Shown: positions 1-10,686, counted from the first letter of the stretch. The stretch: 64,000 bases of DNA from Mycoplasmoides gallisepticum (GCF_900476085.1 NZ_LS991952.1:372001-436000), one strand, 5' to 3'. Numbers and translations are program-made. Notes: generated from the sequence alone by a model not told the origin.

Positions 1-863
1 GTGCTGGTAAAACAACAACTTTAAATATCATCATGGGACTTTTATCAAAAGACTCTGGTTCGATCGAACTATTTGGTGAAGAAGTTAAGGGTGATTTTAC
101 TAGAATTAGAAACAATATCGGGATTGTGTTTCAAAACTCAATCTTAGATAAGAATCTAAGTGTTTATGAAAACTTATACTCAAGATTATCTTTATATAAA
201 AATGAATTTAAAGATAAAACGACCAAACAAGTTGTTGATGAGATGGTAGTTAACTTTAAACTTGAAGATATTATCTGAAAGAAGTATGGCAGCTTATCTG
301 GTGGTCAAAGAAGAAGAGTTGATATTGCTAGAGCATTAACACACAATCCTTCAATCTTATTCTTAGATGAACCAACCACTGGATTAGATCCAATCTCACG
401 AAGAATGGTTTGAGATATCTTAGAAAAATTAAGAATCGAACGCGGATTAACGATCATCTTAACCACCCACTATATGGATGAAGCTGATGGTTGTGATTAC
501 ACGATCGTAATTAAAAAAGGTAAAAAACTAGCCGAAGGAACTCCGGCTGAACTAAAAACTAGATATGCAAAGTCATGAGTGTTAGTTCAAGACAAACCTG
601 ATCATTCAATTAGAAAATTAATTGAAACAAAAAGCCTAACTTATGAGATTAAGGGTGGTTATTTAAGAGTGGCTTTTGATACGTATGATCAAGCCCACAA
701 ATTTACCCAAGAACATATTGGTGTATTAGAAAACTTTGAATTAATCAAAGGGAATATGGAAGATGTTTTCATCAATCTAACCAATGAAGAAAATAAAAAA
801 CACCCAGAAGAAACTGAGAGTACTAAACATCGTAGTTGATGAAAACTAGGAGGTGCTAAATAA
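1..863 (+). CDS. ABC-2 type exporter, ATP-binding subunit (5' end outside window)
   Basis: The reading frame is open from the first base and ends at TAA 861-863. It begins inside the Walker A motif (AGKTTT, from base 3), so about the first 40 residues are missing. The ABC signature SGGQRRR, Walker B ILFLDEP and H-loop TTHYMDEAD follow in order. Three in-frame TGA codons in the body (around 276, 410 and 576) and two at 837-842 are read as Trp. The C-terminal extension, about 95 residues past the H-loop, matches the DrrA/YadG drug or lipid exporter ATPase type. Its stop overlaps the permease start by one base (TAATG), so the two are translationally coupled. It energises export from the cytoplasmic face; the substrate is unknown. 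Confidence 0.93.
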
Positions 864-1969
864 TGATTTACGCCAAGACAACATTCGGAAGCCTTTTAGC
901 TAGAAACATTAAGTTATTCTTAAGAAACAAAACTAGATTCTTCTTTATCCTATTAGGTCCAGTAATCACCTTATTAGTTTTTGTTCTGATTATTAAAAGA
1001 AATAGTTTTGATCCTGGTGGTAGAGCTGTTGAGTTCTTAAACTTAAGCTCATTATCAAGAGAATCACAAACATCACTAAGAGATCTTGGTGCGATTGAAC
1101 TAGTCTATTCAACAGAATTTACCACAGAGATCTCAAACTACATCTTTAATGGGACGCTCTTATCTGGGTTGATCTCAATAACTGCACTAACTACAGCTGT
1201 TCAACTGTCACAAAATATCGTTCAAGACCGTGAAGAACGTATCTTAGAAGATTTCTTCATCACTCCAACTAAAACAACAACCGTAAGATTATCATACGTA
1301 GTATTTAATATCTTATTTAATATGTTAATAACTTTATTAGCATTATTCTTCATCTACGTATATATTGTTGCAAGATTTCCAACTTCACCGTTCTCTAAAC
1401 CTGAAACTGTTCTAGCTACAGTTGGTGTGACAATCTTAATCTGTTTAATCAACTCTGTTTTCTTCGTCTTCATCTTTTCATACATTAAGAAACTATCAAT
1501 CTTCTTAGTATTAACAGCAATGGTATCATCTGCAGGTGGTTTCTTAATTGGTGGTTACTTCCCAATTTCATTATTACCAAAAGGATTAAGTGCAGCTATC
1601 TCACTAATCCCACAAACTGAAGCAAGCATCTTATTAAATAATGTTTCTTTAAACCACGATATCATTACTTCAAGTGTTAATACACTAACAGCTGAAAACG
1701 TTAGTGTCACCTTATCAAATGACACAACTAAAAATCTCTTAACCTTCTTTATGGATAATGCTCGTATGCCAAGAGAACAAGCATTACAAACTGCTAACGA
1801 GATCGTGCAAAAACTAACTGATGGAATTAATATGGGAATCAGGGATTATGCTAAAACTACATTAGTTGGTCAAGATGTAGAACCTTATGTTTCAGTAATT
1901 TACGCTGCTGGTTTACTAGGGTTATTTACCTTCTTGCTGTATGCAGTAAAATATTCTAGAAAACGCTAA
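863..1969 (+). CDS. ABC-2 type exporter, permease subunit
   Basis: A 368-residue membrane protein translationally coupled to the ATPase before it. It has one hydrophobic segment near residues 25-45, an extracytoplasmic loop, then five further segments (about residues 93-115, 145-170, 188-215, 215-245, 345-365). This is the usual six-helix ABC-2 layout. The start overlaps the preceding stop and has a strong AGGAGG-like site (848-854). With its ATPase it forms an export pump of the DrrB/YhfM type. The substrate (lipid, drug or peptide) cannot be told from the sequence. A T-run hairpin follows directly, so this ends the transcript. Confidence 0.9.
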   Translation: MIYAKTTFGSLLARNIKLFLRNKTRFFFILLGPVITLLVFVLIIKRNSFDPGGRAVEFLNLSSLSRESQTSLRDLGAIELVYSTEFTTEISNYIFNGTLLSGLISITALTTAVQLSQNIVQDREERILEDFFITPTKTTTVRLSYVVFNILFNMLITLLALFFIYVYIVARFPTSPFSKPETVLATVGVTILICLINSVFFVFIFSYIKKLSIFLVLTAMVSSAGGFLIGGYFPISLLPKGLSAAISLIPQTEASILLNNVSLNHDIITSSVNTLTAENVSVTLSNDTTKNLLTFFMDNARMPREQALQTANEIVQKLTDGINMGIRDYAKTTLVGQDVEPYVSVIYAAGLLGLFTFLLYAVKYSRKR

Positions 1970-1989
1970 TGAGTTTTTAGAACCAAATT

Positions 1990-2031
1990 AAAAGATTAGA
2001 ATTAAATAATTAATTCTAATCTTTTTTTTTT
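1990..2031 (+). terminator. Rho-independent terminator after the ABC exporter
   Basis: A 14-bp perfect stem (1990-2003 with 2012-2025) and an 8-base loop run into a tract of T. It lies 20 bases after the permease stop. Confidence 0.9.
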
Positions 2032-2058
2032 ATTTTTATCTAAGTAGATGTATGGCAA

Positions 2059-2090
2059 TTAAAAATCGACATGGTCAATGGCCATGTCGA
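2059..2090 (-). terminator. Terminator for the minus-strand ohr gene
   Basis: A 9-bp stem (2066-2074 with 2082-2090). Read on the minus strand it is followed by TTTTTAA, which fits transcript end for the peroxidase gene that stops at 2118. Confidence 0.7.
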
Positions 2091-2117
2091 TCTTATTTAT
2101 TAGTTTAGTTTGATCTA

Positions 2118-2555
2118 TTAGTAAGGAACGTCCATTCCGTTAACCTTTAATCAGATGATTTGAGATGGCTTAGCTAATTTAGAATAAGGGCAAGTTTCGT
2201 GAGATAACTTCATTAATTCTTTAGCCTTAGCTTCTGGAAGATCTACAGTTAATGAGATTCCAACTCTTAGTTCGAAAGCCATTGGTTCTTCTTGAACGTG
2301 TAATTGAACAGTTACTTCGATTGGGGCTTCTTTTAGATCATGACCTAATTTTTTAGAAACAGCAAATACTGCTTGAGAAAAACAACTTGCATAACCAGCA
2401 GCAAATAGTTGCTCTGGGTTTAGTCTGTCAGAGTGAGAACCACCCATTGCTTTAGGAAAACCTAAGTTTAATGATAGTTGACCATCAGTTGTTTTAACTA
2501 GACCTTCTCTACCAACTTTAGCTACTGCAGCGGTTTCATAAACCTTTTTAAACAT
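2118..2555 (-). CDS. ohr: Ohr/OsmC family organic hydroperoxide reductase
   Basis: A 145-residue protein with the two redox cysteines of the family: Cys58 in GYASCF and Cys122 in HETCPYSKL. Arg16 sits where Ohr proteins have their active-site arginine. The family reduces organic and lipid hydroperoxides in the cytoplasm with a dihydrolipoyl-type thiol reductant. One TGA (2151-2153) is read as Trp, giving the C-terminal tail ending at TAA 2118-2120. Length is normal for Ohr. It stands alone between a terminator and ffh, on the same strand as ffh but separated by about 75 bases. In a catalase-negative mycoplasma, such an enzyme would protect membrane lipids from self-made peroxide. Confidence 0.93.
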
Positions 2556-2629
2556 AAATATCCTTTCGTAAATTTATTTAAGTAAATAGATTATAAAATA
2601 GAAATTTAATTAAGCTTTTTTAAAGCATT

Positions 2630-3967
2630 TTAGAATAATGAACCAAAGGGATTCTTGTTAGCTTTTAACATTCGACCGATCTCTTCCATCTTGCCAGAAG
2701 CATTTTGTCAGTCTTTTAATAACTTATTTAATTCTTCAACTTTTCTTCCCGAACCCTTAATAATTCGGCTTTTTCTTGAAGGGTTTTTCATTAATAATTT
2801 GGGATTTCTTCGTTCTTTTAATGTCATTGATGACATTAAAATTTTTCACACATGGATTTTTTGAGTGGCTTCTTCAACTTTATCTTCACTAATCTTATTA
2901 GCAAATCCTGGAAGCATTTTTACAAGTGAACCTAATCCACCCATTTTAGTTATTGATTGGGTTTGTTGTAATAAATCTTCAAGATCCATTCGACCTGAAA
3001 GCATCTTTTCGAAAGTTTTCATCGTTGATTTTTCATCATAAACTTCCTGTGCTTTCTCAGCCAAAGTCATTACGTCACCAAATCCTAAGATGCGATCGGC
3101 AATCCGTTCAGGATAAAATAACTCAATCGCATCGAGTTTTTCACCGCTTGTTGTAAACTTGATCGGCACGTTTAAGATCGATCTTAATGATAAAGCAGCA
3201 CCTGCTCTAGCATCACTATCTAGTTTGGTAATAATGATCCCGCTTAGTTTTAGGTAATTATTAAATTCTGTGGCGATATTAATGATCTCTTGACCAGATA
3301 GACCATCCACTACTAAGATAATCTCATCAGGATCAACAGTGTTACGGATATTAACTAATTCGTTCATTAATTCGACATTAGTTTGTAATCGTCCAGCAGT
3401 ATCATAAATGATCAGATCACAATTTTTTTCTTTTGCGATCTCAATTGAGTTTTTAGCTGTTTTAACTGGATCAGATAATCCTTCATTATAGAATGGCATA
3501 TTGATCTGTTCAGCTAAAGTATTAAGTTGATCAATTGCTGCAGGACGATAAACGTCTAGTCCAACTAATAAGCTGTTCTTTTGTTTTTGTTTATTTAAGA
3601 ATTTAGCTAATTTAGCTACAGTAGTAGTTTTCCCAGAACCTTGTAAACCAACTAACATAATCTTAGCTAATTTCTTATCAGTTTTTAGGGGTTGTTGATC
3701 TTTACCTAAGATATTAACAAGTTCATCTTTGATGATCTTTAAGAAATAAGCATGAACATCAGTGTTACGATCAACAGCTTGTCCGATCGCTTTTTCTTTA
3801 ATCGCTTTAATAAAGGTCTTAACAACATTAATATTTACGTCAGCATCTAATAAAGCGATTCGAATCTCACGTAAGACTTCAGTAAGATCTTCTTCTTTAA
3901 TGGTTTGATTTAGTAATCTTTTCTTTAACGATTTAGTAACAATCGATGAGATCATTGATTTAAGCAT
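2630..3967 (-). CDS. ffh: Signal recognition particle protein Ffh (SRP54)
   Basis: A 445-residue GTPase of normal Ffh length. Domains in order: N domain (to about residue 90), G domain with P-loop GLQGSGKTTT, DTAGR and TKLD motifs, then the Met-rich M domain with repeated KM, MLPG and MSS runs that hold the SRP RNA and signal peptides. It delivers nascent membrane and secreted proteins to FtsY/Sec; its RNA partner is encoded at 63.14 kb. A TGA near 2846 is read as Trp. The ATG at 3965-3967 is preferred: it follows AAAGG and lies 5 bases after the tyrS stop. A TTG 18 bases upstream would overlap tyrS. Last gene of the glyA-tyrS-ffh run. Confidence 0.96.
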
Positions 3968-3972
3968 ATTAA

Positions 3973-5220
3973 TTAACCTTTTCAAACTACGATAAAGTAG
4001 TTTTTCTTACCCTTTTTAATCACTGTTAATTGTTGATCTTTTCTAACATTTAGTTGTGCTTGTGGATCAGTTATTTTCAGATCATCAATCTGAATTGACC
4101 CTTGAGCTATTAGTTCACGTAAGATTCTTTTTGAATCAGCAACCTTTGCTTGCAACAAGAAATCAATAACCATAAACGATTGATTTCTATCTAGTTCAAC
4201 TTTATCAAAACTAGCAAAAACAACTAATTTTTCTTGATCAGACAATTGATCTAGTTGATTATCAAATAATGCCTTGTTCATCTTGTGAACAGTATCTAAA
4301 TGTTCTTGAGAATGAATAAATTTAACTAGATAATCTGCTAAGAATTTTTGCGCAATTCTTGTCTTTTTATTAGCTAGATGTGCCTCAATTAGTTCTTGTA
4401 ATTGCTCAAGTGATTGATCTAAAACATAACGATGGATTAGATCAATAATAAACTGATCGTCTTGGTTATAGATATATTGTCAAATTAGGTATGGATGAGT
4501 TAAGTTTTCATCTAAATAAAGTGCACCTTGTTCTGATTTACCGAACTTATTACCATTGGGATTAAGTAATAAATTAAAGGTTAACCCACATAAATAAGGG
4601 GTTTTTTCCTCACCATATTTTCTTTTGATCAGATCAATTCCGGTTGTTATATTTCCTCATTGATCAGATCCCCCACACTGAACTTGGACATCGTATTGTT
4701 CATACAGATGTAAAAAGTCATGACCCTGAATTATGTTGTATGAAAACTCAGCATAAGAGATCCCATTTTCAATTCTTGAACGAATGAATTCTTTGTCTAG
4801 TAAATAACCAATATTGATTAATTTTCCCGTATCTCTTAAAAAATTTAAGAGATTCATATTTTGATAAAAATCAATGTTGTTAATGATCTTGGCTTGAGTA
4901 TAACGTTCTAGTTGTACTTTGATCTTATTAGCGTTAGCTGTGATTTTTTCATAATCTTGAACCTTACGTTCAGAGGTCTTACCTGAAGGGTCACCGATCA
5001 AACCAGTAGCCCCCCCTAAGATAGCATAAGTTTTAAACCCAACTTTTTTTAAGTATCTTAAAACGATGATTGGAATTAAATTCCCTAAATGTAAAGATTC
5101 ACCACTAGGGTCGAAACCAACATAAACACCCTTTTGATTTTTTAGGGCTAGTGCTAATTTTTCTTCATTAGAAATCTGTTTGATAATATTGCGTTTTTTA
5201 AGTTCAGAAATAAAGTCCAT
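3973..5220 (-). CDS. tyrS: Tyrosyl-tRNA synthetase
   Basis: A 415-residue class I synthetase. The HIGH-type motif is HLGN (residues 44-47) and the KMSKS-type motif is KFGKS (residues 225-229). The Tyr/Trp-family GFDPSGESLHLG signature is present. The last 75 or so residues form an S4-like RNA-binding domain. TGA codons read as Trp occur at several places, and one three codons before the TAA stop. It charges tRNA-Tyr in the cytoplasm. It lies between glyA (46-base gap) and ffh (5-base gap), so the three probably share a transcript. Confidence 0.96.
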
Positions 5221-5266
5221 GAGTGCTTTTAATATAAATTGTAGAGTTGATTAGATTGAGTAAAAA

Positions 5267-6496
5267 CTAGTAATCTCGGTCTTGGTAAATTGGGTATTTT
5301 ACTAATAGTTTTTTTACTTCAGATTTAACTTTATTGATCACATTAAGATCACCTTTTGCTTTAATGATCTGATCAATTCAATCAGCAATCTGAACAAAGT
5401 CAGATTGAACCAATCCCCTTGATGTCATTGCTGCAGTACCCAATCTAATTCCACTAGGATTCATTGATTTATTTGAATCGTATGGAATCATATTTTTATT
5501 AACAACAATATTAGCTTGGTACAATCAATTTTCTACTAAATCACCGGTTAAATTAAACTTTTTGAATAAATTGATTGAGAATAAATGGTTATCAGTTCCA
5601 TTAGCAATAATCTGATAACCTTTATTAATAAAAGCTTCACAAAAAGCTTTACTATTATCAATTACATTTTTAATGTAAGTCTTAAATTTAGGTTGAAGTG
5701 CTTCATCAAAAGCAATTGCTTTTGCTGCAATCACATGCATTAGTGGTCCACCCAATTCTCCAGGGAAAACTGCACTATCAATCTTTTTAATTAGATCTTC
5801 ACGATTAGTTAAGATAATCCCACCACGTGGGCCTCTTAAGGTTTTGTGAGTAGTGCTTGTGATGATATCACAATATTCAACCGGGTTTTGATGATAACCT
5901 GCAACGATTAGTCCAGCAATATGTGCGATATCAGCCATTAAATAAGCACTAACATGATCAGCGATCTGTCTAAACTTTGCAAAGTCGATTGCTCTTGAAT
6001 AGTTTGAAGCCCCACAAACAATTAGTTTAGGTTTTACTTCAATTGCTTTTTTTAAGATCTCATCATAGTCTAATAGATAAGTATTTGGATCAACATTATA
6101 ATGATAAAAGTCATAAATCTTCCCTGAAAAATTAACTTTAGATCCATGGGTTAAATGACCACCATCATTTAACCCCATCGCTAATACTTTATCGTGTGGT
6201 TGTAATAAGGCTAGATAAGCAGCAGCATTTGCTGTTGATCCTGAGTGTGGTTGAACATTAGCATGACGAGCACCAAAAAGTTTTTTTAGTTTTTCAATCG
6301 CAATTAATTCAATCTGATCAACATACTCACACCCACCATAATAGCGTTTATTGGGTGTTCCTTCAGCATACTTATTAGTTAGGACTGATCCAGTTGCTCT
6401 AAGAACAGCTTCAGAAACATAGTTTTCTGAAGCGATCAGTTCAATCTGATCTTGTTGTCTTTGCAATTCTTGATTAATTAGCTTAAAAATCTCCAT
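5267..6496 (-). CDS. glyA: Serine hydroxymethyltransferase
   Basis: A 409-residue PLP enzyme of full length. The start [20 protein letters not shown] is followed by the family signature IASENYVS. The cofactor lysine is Lys218 in [13 protein letters not shown]. It interconverts serine and glycine with transfer of a one-carbon unit to tetrahydrofolate, the main C1 source for dTMP and formyl-Met in mycoplasmas. TGA codons near 5522 and 5376 are read as Trp. It is the first gene of the minus-strand glyA-tyrS-ffh run. The upstream A+T-rich stretch (6497-6640) must hold its promoter; I could not choose one -10 box with confidence. Confidence 0.96.
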
Positions 6497-6695
6497 AAGA
6501 TTGATCCAAATATTGTTTTAACAATATGTTTATATAAATAAATATTTGCCTTTTTATCGATAAAATCAATAAAAACTGGAAAATGACACACTTAAAAATT
6601 TAACTGTTCATTATCTATCAAATTTAATGTAAATTAAAATAAAAAATATATTGCACTTTTTTCAAATATTGAGATTACAAAAAAACAAATACACC

Positions 6696-6716
6696 TTCCT
6701 AACTTTGACACTTTTA
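6696..6716 (+). repeat. Left terminal inverted repeat of the IS1634-type element
   Basis: Starts TTCCTAACTTTGACAC. It pairs with 8560-8580, with a single mismatch (C/G) in the middle. Confidence 0.85.
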
Positions 6717-6822
6717 TTATTTTTGAGACTTTTTGAATTTCTTAATATATTTTATATATTAAGAAATTCTTATTTTTTTTCTTACATATATAGTATATAT
6801 AGTATAGTAAAAAGGACAAATT

Positions 6823-8496
6823 ATGGCATCAGTACAAATCATTAAAAAGAATAAAACGCAATATGTAAGAATTGTGGAATCATATTGAGACAAAGAAGTT
6901 AAAAAACCCAAAATAAGAGAAGTTAAGTTTCTAGGAAAATTAGAAGATCTTACAAAAGATAATCCAAACTTTATTGAAGAATTAAAAGAATCTGCCAGTT
7001 CAAAGAAAAATAAAAAACAAAATGATAGAAATGAACAAATTTTACAGATTATGAATTCGTTGAAATTGGACAAATTTAAAGGAGACAAATCAAAGGTTAT
7101 GGAAATTTAGTTTATGAAGAAATTATGAATTATCTTGAATTACCAAGTTTCTTAACTGATTTACAAAAGAAAAATAGTAGATCAAAATATGACCTAGCAT
7201 CAATTACAAAAATGCTGATTTTAACAAGAATTTTAGAACCATCATCTAAACGAAGTTCAGTTGAAAAAAATTAAAAAATATTGATACGAATTTAATGATA
7301 GTTTAAAAGATGTTTATCGATCTCTTGAGTTTTTACAAGATAAAAAAGTAGAAATTTTAAACTATTTAAATGAACAATTTGTAGAAAAAATCAATAGAAA
7401 TTTAACTTTTTGTTTTTATGATGTAACAACTGTTTATTTTGAAAGTTTTTTACCGGACGAACTTAGAAAATTCGGCTTTTTAAAAGATAATAAAGTTAAC
7501 CAAACAAAAGTAGTGTTAGGTCTTTTGATTGATGATATGGGAATACCAATTTATTACGATTTATTTCCTGGAAACACATCTGATTTCTTAACTTTAAAAC
7601 CTGTTTTAGAGAATATAAAAAGGGATTTAGGTATAGAGAAAATCACTATTGTTGAGATAGAGGTTTAAACTCAAAAAGTAACTTGTTAGCCATAAAAGAA
7701 GCAGGATATGACTACATTATGGCCTACAAAATCAAAGGTAAAGAAAATAAAATCGAAGGAATTTATGATCTTGAAACATACAAAATGATGTATGAAGAAT
7801 TTGGTGTGAAAAAACAAGATCACAAAGAGTTTTTTAAATCAAATAATACCTTACTATGAAATTGATAATAAACTCATTTTAACTTTTTCAAGAAAGAGAC
7901 AAAAAAAAGATAAAAAAGATCGTGAAAGACTCATTAAAAAAGCTGAAAAATCACTCAATTTATCAGCTATAAAATCAGAAATGAAAAGAGGCGGTAAGAA
8001 GTATTTAAAATTTGCAGTTAACGAAGTTGAATTAGATCATCAAGCCATTTTAAAAGATGAAGCTGCAGATGGTTTTTACGGAATTTTAACATCTCATGAA
8101 GATATGAATGAAGAAGATATGAATGAAAAGGAAATTATTAAGCAATATTCAAAACTTTGAAAAATCGAAGAAAGTTTTAGAGTAATGAAAACAAACTTTG
8201 AACTAAGACCTATTTTTCTTTCGGCAGAAAAGACAATTAAAGGGCATTTTTTAATTTGTTTTCTTGCACTCATAATCCAAAGATATTTAGAATTTGTTCT
8301 TGATTGCTGTGGTTATCCAATGCCTACAAACAAAATAATTTATGCAATTAAAAATCAAAAATTATCCATTATTCCAGAAATTAATACTTATATTAAAACA
8401 GAAGAATCTGAAGATTTCAAAACTATTTTAAAAGTTTTTGGAATTAAACTAATTGAAACTATTGGTAAATATGAAGATATTAAATTTACTATATAG
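6823..8496 (+). pseudogene. IS1634-family transposase, at least four frameshifts
   Basis: Starts at ATG 6823 (MASVQIIKKN). Joining frames gives a nearly complete transposase of about 550 residues. It includes the CFYDVTTVYFES region with the first catalytic Asp, DRGLNSKSN with the second, and WKIEESFRVMKTNFELRP with the catalytic Glu. Frame breaks: near 7080-7095 (premature TAG follows), an extra A in the A-run near 7270 (TAA follows), a missing base near 7660 before DRGLN, and an extra base near 7845. TGA is read as Trp. The copy cannot make full-length transposase unless frameshifting occurs at four sites, so I call it dead. Confidence 0.88.
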
Positions 8497-8559
8497 GAAT
8501 TGTATTATAAAAAACTACGAATAGCTCTATATTGTGGGGTTATTAGTAGTTTTAAATTT

Positions 8560-8580
8560 TAAAAGTGTCAAACTTAGGAA
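8560..8580 (-). repeat. Right terminal inverted repeat of the IS1634-type element
   Basis: Reads TTCCTAAGTTTGACAC on the minus strand, matching the left end. A hairpin just inside it (8511-8518 with 8545-8552) may stop transcription leaving the transposase gene. Confidence 0.85.
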
Positions 8581-8815
8581 AAACTCCCAAAAAAAATTTT
8601 AATATTTTTTTTTTGAGAGTGGTAAGTTGGAAGTTACAATGGGGTTTTATTTTGAATAAATTTATCTTTGAAAATAATTAAACAATTCCAAAACCTTTGA
8701 TGGCGTACGATTCTTTATTGTTGTTTTAATTATAGAAATTAAATAATTAAAATATGTGCTTAAAATTTTAAAAAAACAAAAAAAATAAAAAATAAATTTT
8801 AAGCAGTTTAAAATC
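8581..8815. other. A+T-rich intergenic stretch, no gene seen
   Basis: No reading frame of note on either strand. It contains a 12-bp inverted repeat, TGCTTAAAATTT (8757-8768) with its complement near 8794-8805, around an A-rich loop. This could be a weak terminator or part of a decayed small RNA next to the CRISPR-like repeats. Confidence 0.4.
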
Positions 8816-8915
8816 TTTTTTCTTAACAAAATAATTGTACAATACCAAAACGTTTTTCCTGTAATTCCTGAATGTTTTCAGTTTTACTTAACAAAATAAT
8901 TGTACAACCCAAAAC
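8816..8915. CRISPR. Two-repeat CRISPR-like remnant
   Basis: Two direct repeats of 36 and 35 bases (8816-8851 and 8881-8915) are separated by a 29-base unique stretch (8852-8880). They share a perfect 21-base core, CTTAACAAAATAATTGTACA plus one A, and both end in CCAAAAC. The second copy begins GTTTTA. A ~36-base repeat with GTTTT/AAAAC ends, a TTGTACAAT-type core and a ~30-base spacer is the layout of type II (Cas9) arrays, including those of mycoplasmas. No cas gene lies in the window and no third repeat follows. A chance local duplication cannot be excluded. Confidence 0.5.
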
Positions 8916-9278
8916 TAATCATCATGTGCATGATCATGGTTGTGATCATACTCATGATGATCGAGGAAATGACCAGGGACACCCTCATGCATTAGCAATC
9001 TTAATGAATTTAGTAAATAATGCATTAAAAGAATTTAGCGAACCAATATAAATCAAGAAAATAGTGATGAAAGCATTAAAGTAAAACTTACTCAGTTAGC
9101 CACAGAGCAAAACATTGATTTAACAAATGAAATTAATCCTTTTGTAAATGCTTTAAAACAATTTAAAGTGGAATATAACCAAAATAACATCAAAAATAAC
9201 TACATTAATGCTTTAAAAAATGAAGTAGAAAATCTTAAAGCTAAAATTGATAGTGTTAAACAATTAATAAATGCATAG
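8916..9278 (+). pseudogene. Fragment of a His-rich protein, frameshifted
   Basis: One frame encodes a His/Asp-rich stretch (TNHHVHDHGCDHTHDD) followed by an amphipathic run and ends at TAA near 9050. The next frame takes over at once and continues about 75 residues of helical, Asn/Lys/Glu-rich sequence ending KQLINA at TAG 9276-9278. The two halves look like one gene broken by a single-base shift. There is no credible start, signal sequence or RBS. His-rich runs of this type are common in metal-binding lipoproteins, but the family is not recognised. Confidence 0.5.
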
Positions 9279-9294
9279 TTAAAACAAATACTCT

Positions 9295-9302
9295 TAAAAA
9301 TG
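9295..9302 (+). repeat. Target-site duplication, left copy (TAAAAATG)
   Basis: An 8-base direct repeat directly outside the left end of the IS256-type element; the same 8 bases occur at 10687-10694. IS256-family elements typically make 8-bp duplications. Confidence 0.85.
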
Positions 9303-10686
9303 GGCACCGAATTCAATTTTGTGTAAAACAATTAATTAACTCAAAAAAAGAAAGGTTAATATAATTTTATAAACGGTAATAAAAATGAATTCAAAAGACG
9401 AACAAATGAAACAGATTCAAAAATTAATTGTTGAATTTGTAAAACAATTTGGTCCTAGTAGTGGAAAACAACTATTAAACATCACTGATTATATTGCTAA
9501 GCCTGTTTTACAGGCTCTGGTTGATGGTGAACATGTTGGCAAACTAGAATTATTGAGAGAAAATGCTGATAATGATGAGAATGTGTATCAAAACGGCTCA
9601 TACACTAGAAATGTTAAGTGAGGGCAAGAAGAAATTCCCATAAAAATGAAAAGAATTCGTGGTGAAAATCAAGACTCTCAAATTATCCCGAAATATCAAA
9701 GAATTATCCATGATAAGTTTATCTTAGATGTTCTTTCTTTAGCTTCTACTCGTTTGTCAAACAATGAAATCGCTGATCAAATAACGTCAATATATGGATT
9801 CAAAGTAAGTCCTAGCGTAATTTCAAATTGTATCCAAACTGTTCAAGATGAGATGCGCGATTGGCACGAAAGACCGCTAGAAAACAACTACCCAATCATA
9901 ATGATTGACGGTAAAGTCTTTAAGATCAAAACTGAAGAAAGCGGACGGTCAAAGTACGTAAATAAAACGCTTTATGTCGTGGTAGGAATCAATGCGGATG
10001 GTCAAAAAGAGCTTATAGCGCTATACGTAAGCAACACCGAATCTGCTACAGAATGAATTAACATTCTTGATAATTTGAAAGAACGCGGCTTGTCTGAAAC
10101 ATATATTATTGTTTCAGATGGTTTAAAGGGTTTGAAAGAAGCGATTGAAAACGTTTATCCAAAAGCAATGCATATTACTTGCACGGTTCATATGATTAGA
10201 AATGCTGCAAAATATGTATCTCATTCTATGAAGTCCGATTTTTTAAGAGACTTAAAAAACATATATGGAGCAGACAATTGAGAAAGTGCAAAACACAACT
10301 TTGAATATTTAAAAAATAAGTGAGGCGGTTCTAACAAGCGCGCAGTTGAAGTTGTGGAAAGAGCGATGGACAACATAGAAAAACTCTTTAGCTTTTCTAA
10401 AGCTTTACGGACATTAGTTTATACCAGCAACATAGTTGAAAACTATAATTCAGTAATTGGGAGTTTCCTAGCTGCTAAAAAGTCTTTTAATAACATAAAC
10501 CAGCTGTTATTAGACCTATATGTACATTTTGGTTACAATCCAAGATATAAAAAACTAAATCAGAAAAGTAATAGAGTGAGAAATTGATATAGAATATATG
10601 AAGAGTTAATGGATGTATTTCCGAACTTACTTAAGAAAAACTAAAAGTTCGAAAAAATCCAATTACACAAAATTAGCTTCGTTACC
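9303..10686 (+). mobile_element. IS256-family insertion sequence, apparently complete
   Basis: A 1384-bp element with one intact transposase gene. Imperfect inverted repeats lie at the ends: 9303-9326 starts GGCACCGAA, and 10663-10686 read on the minus strand starts GGTAACGAA. Both then share AATTTTGTGTAA. An 8-bp duplication (TAAAAATG) flanks both sides exactly. Size, end structure and duplication length all fit IS256. The intact gene and exact duplication suggest a recent insertion. Confidence 0.9.
9385..10644 (+). CDS. IS256-family (mutator-type) transposase
   Basis: A 419-residue protein in one frame when TGA is Trp (four such codons). The DDE catalytic residues lie in PIIMIDGKVFK (Asp), YIIVSDGLKGLK (Asp) and TSNIVENYNSVIGS (Glu). 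The family's region between the second Asp and Glu is present as HITCTVHMIRNAAKYV. It cuts and inserts its own element through the terminal repeats at 9303-9326 and 10663-10686. Start ATG 9385 follows an A-rich leader with AAAGAAAGG about 30 bases upstream, so the RBS is weak. Length is normal for the family and no frame break is seen. Confidence 0.93.

Larger units (their letters stand above)
6696..8580 (+). mobile_element. IS1634-family insertion sequence, decayed
   Basis: A 1885-bp element bounded by 21-base terminal inverted repeats (6696-6716 and 8560-8580) that match at 20 of 21 bases. One broken transposase gene fills the interior. Length and gene type agree with IS1634-family elements known from mycoplasmas. 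No clear target duplication is visible, but IS1634 makes long, variable ones. It sits between glyA and the next accessory block. Confidence 0.85.

Noticed and set aside
3968-3985. TTG start giving six extra residues on Ffh
   Set aside because: It overlaps tyrS and has no ribosome site; ATG at 3967 is preceded by AAAGG.
6651-6845. 64-residue hydrophobic frame across the left end of the IS1634-type element
   Set aside because: It spans the inverted repeat and A+T-rich leader, with no ribosome site; a chance frame.
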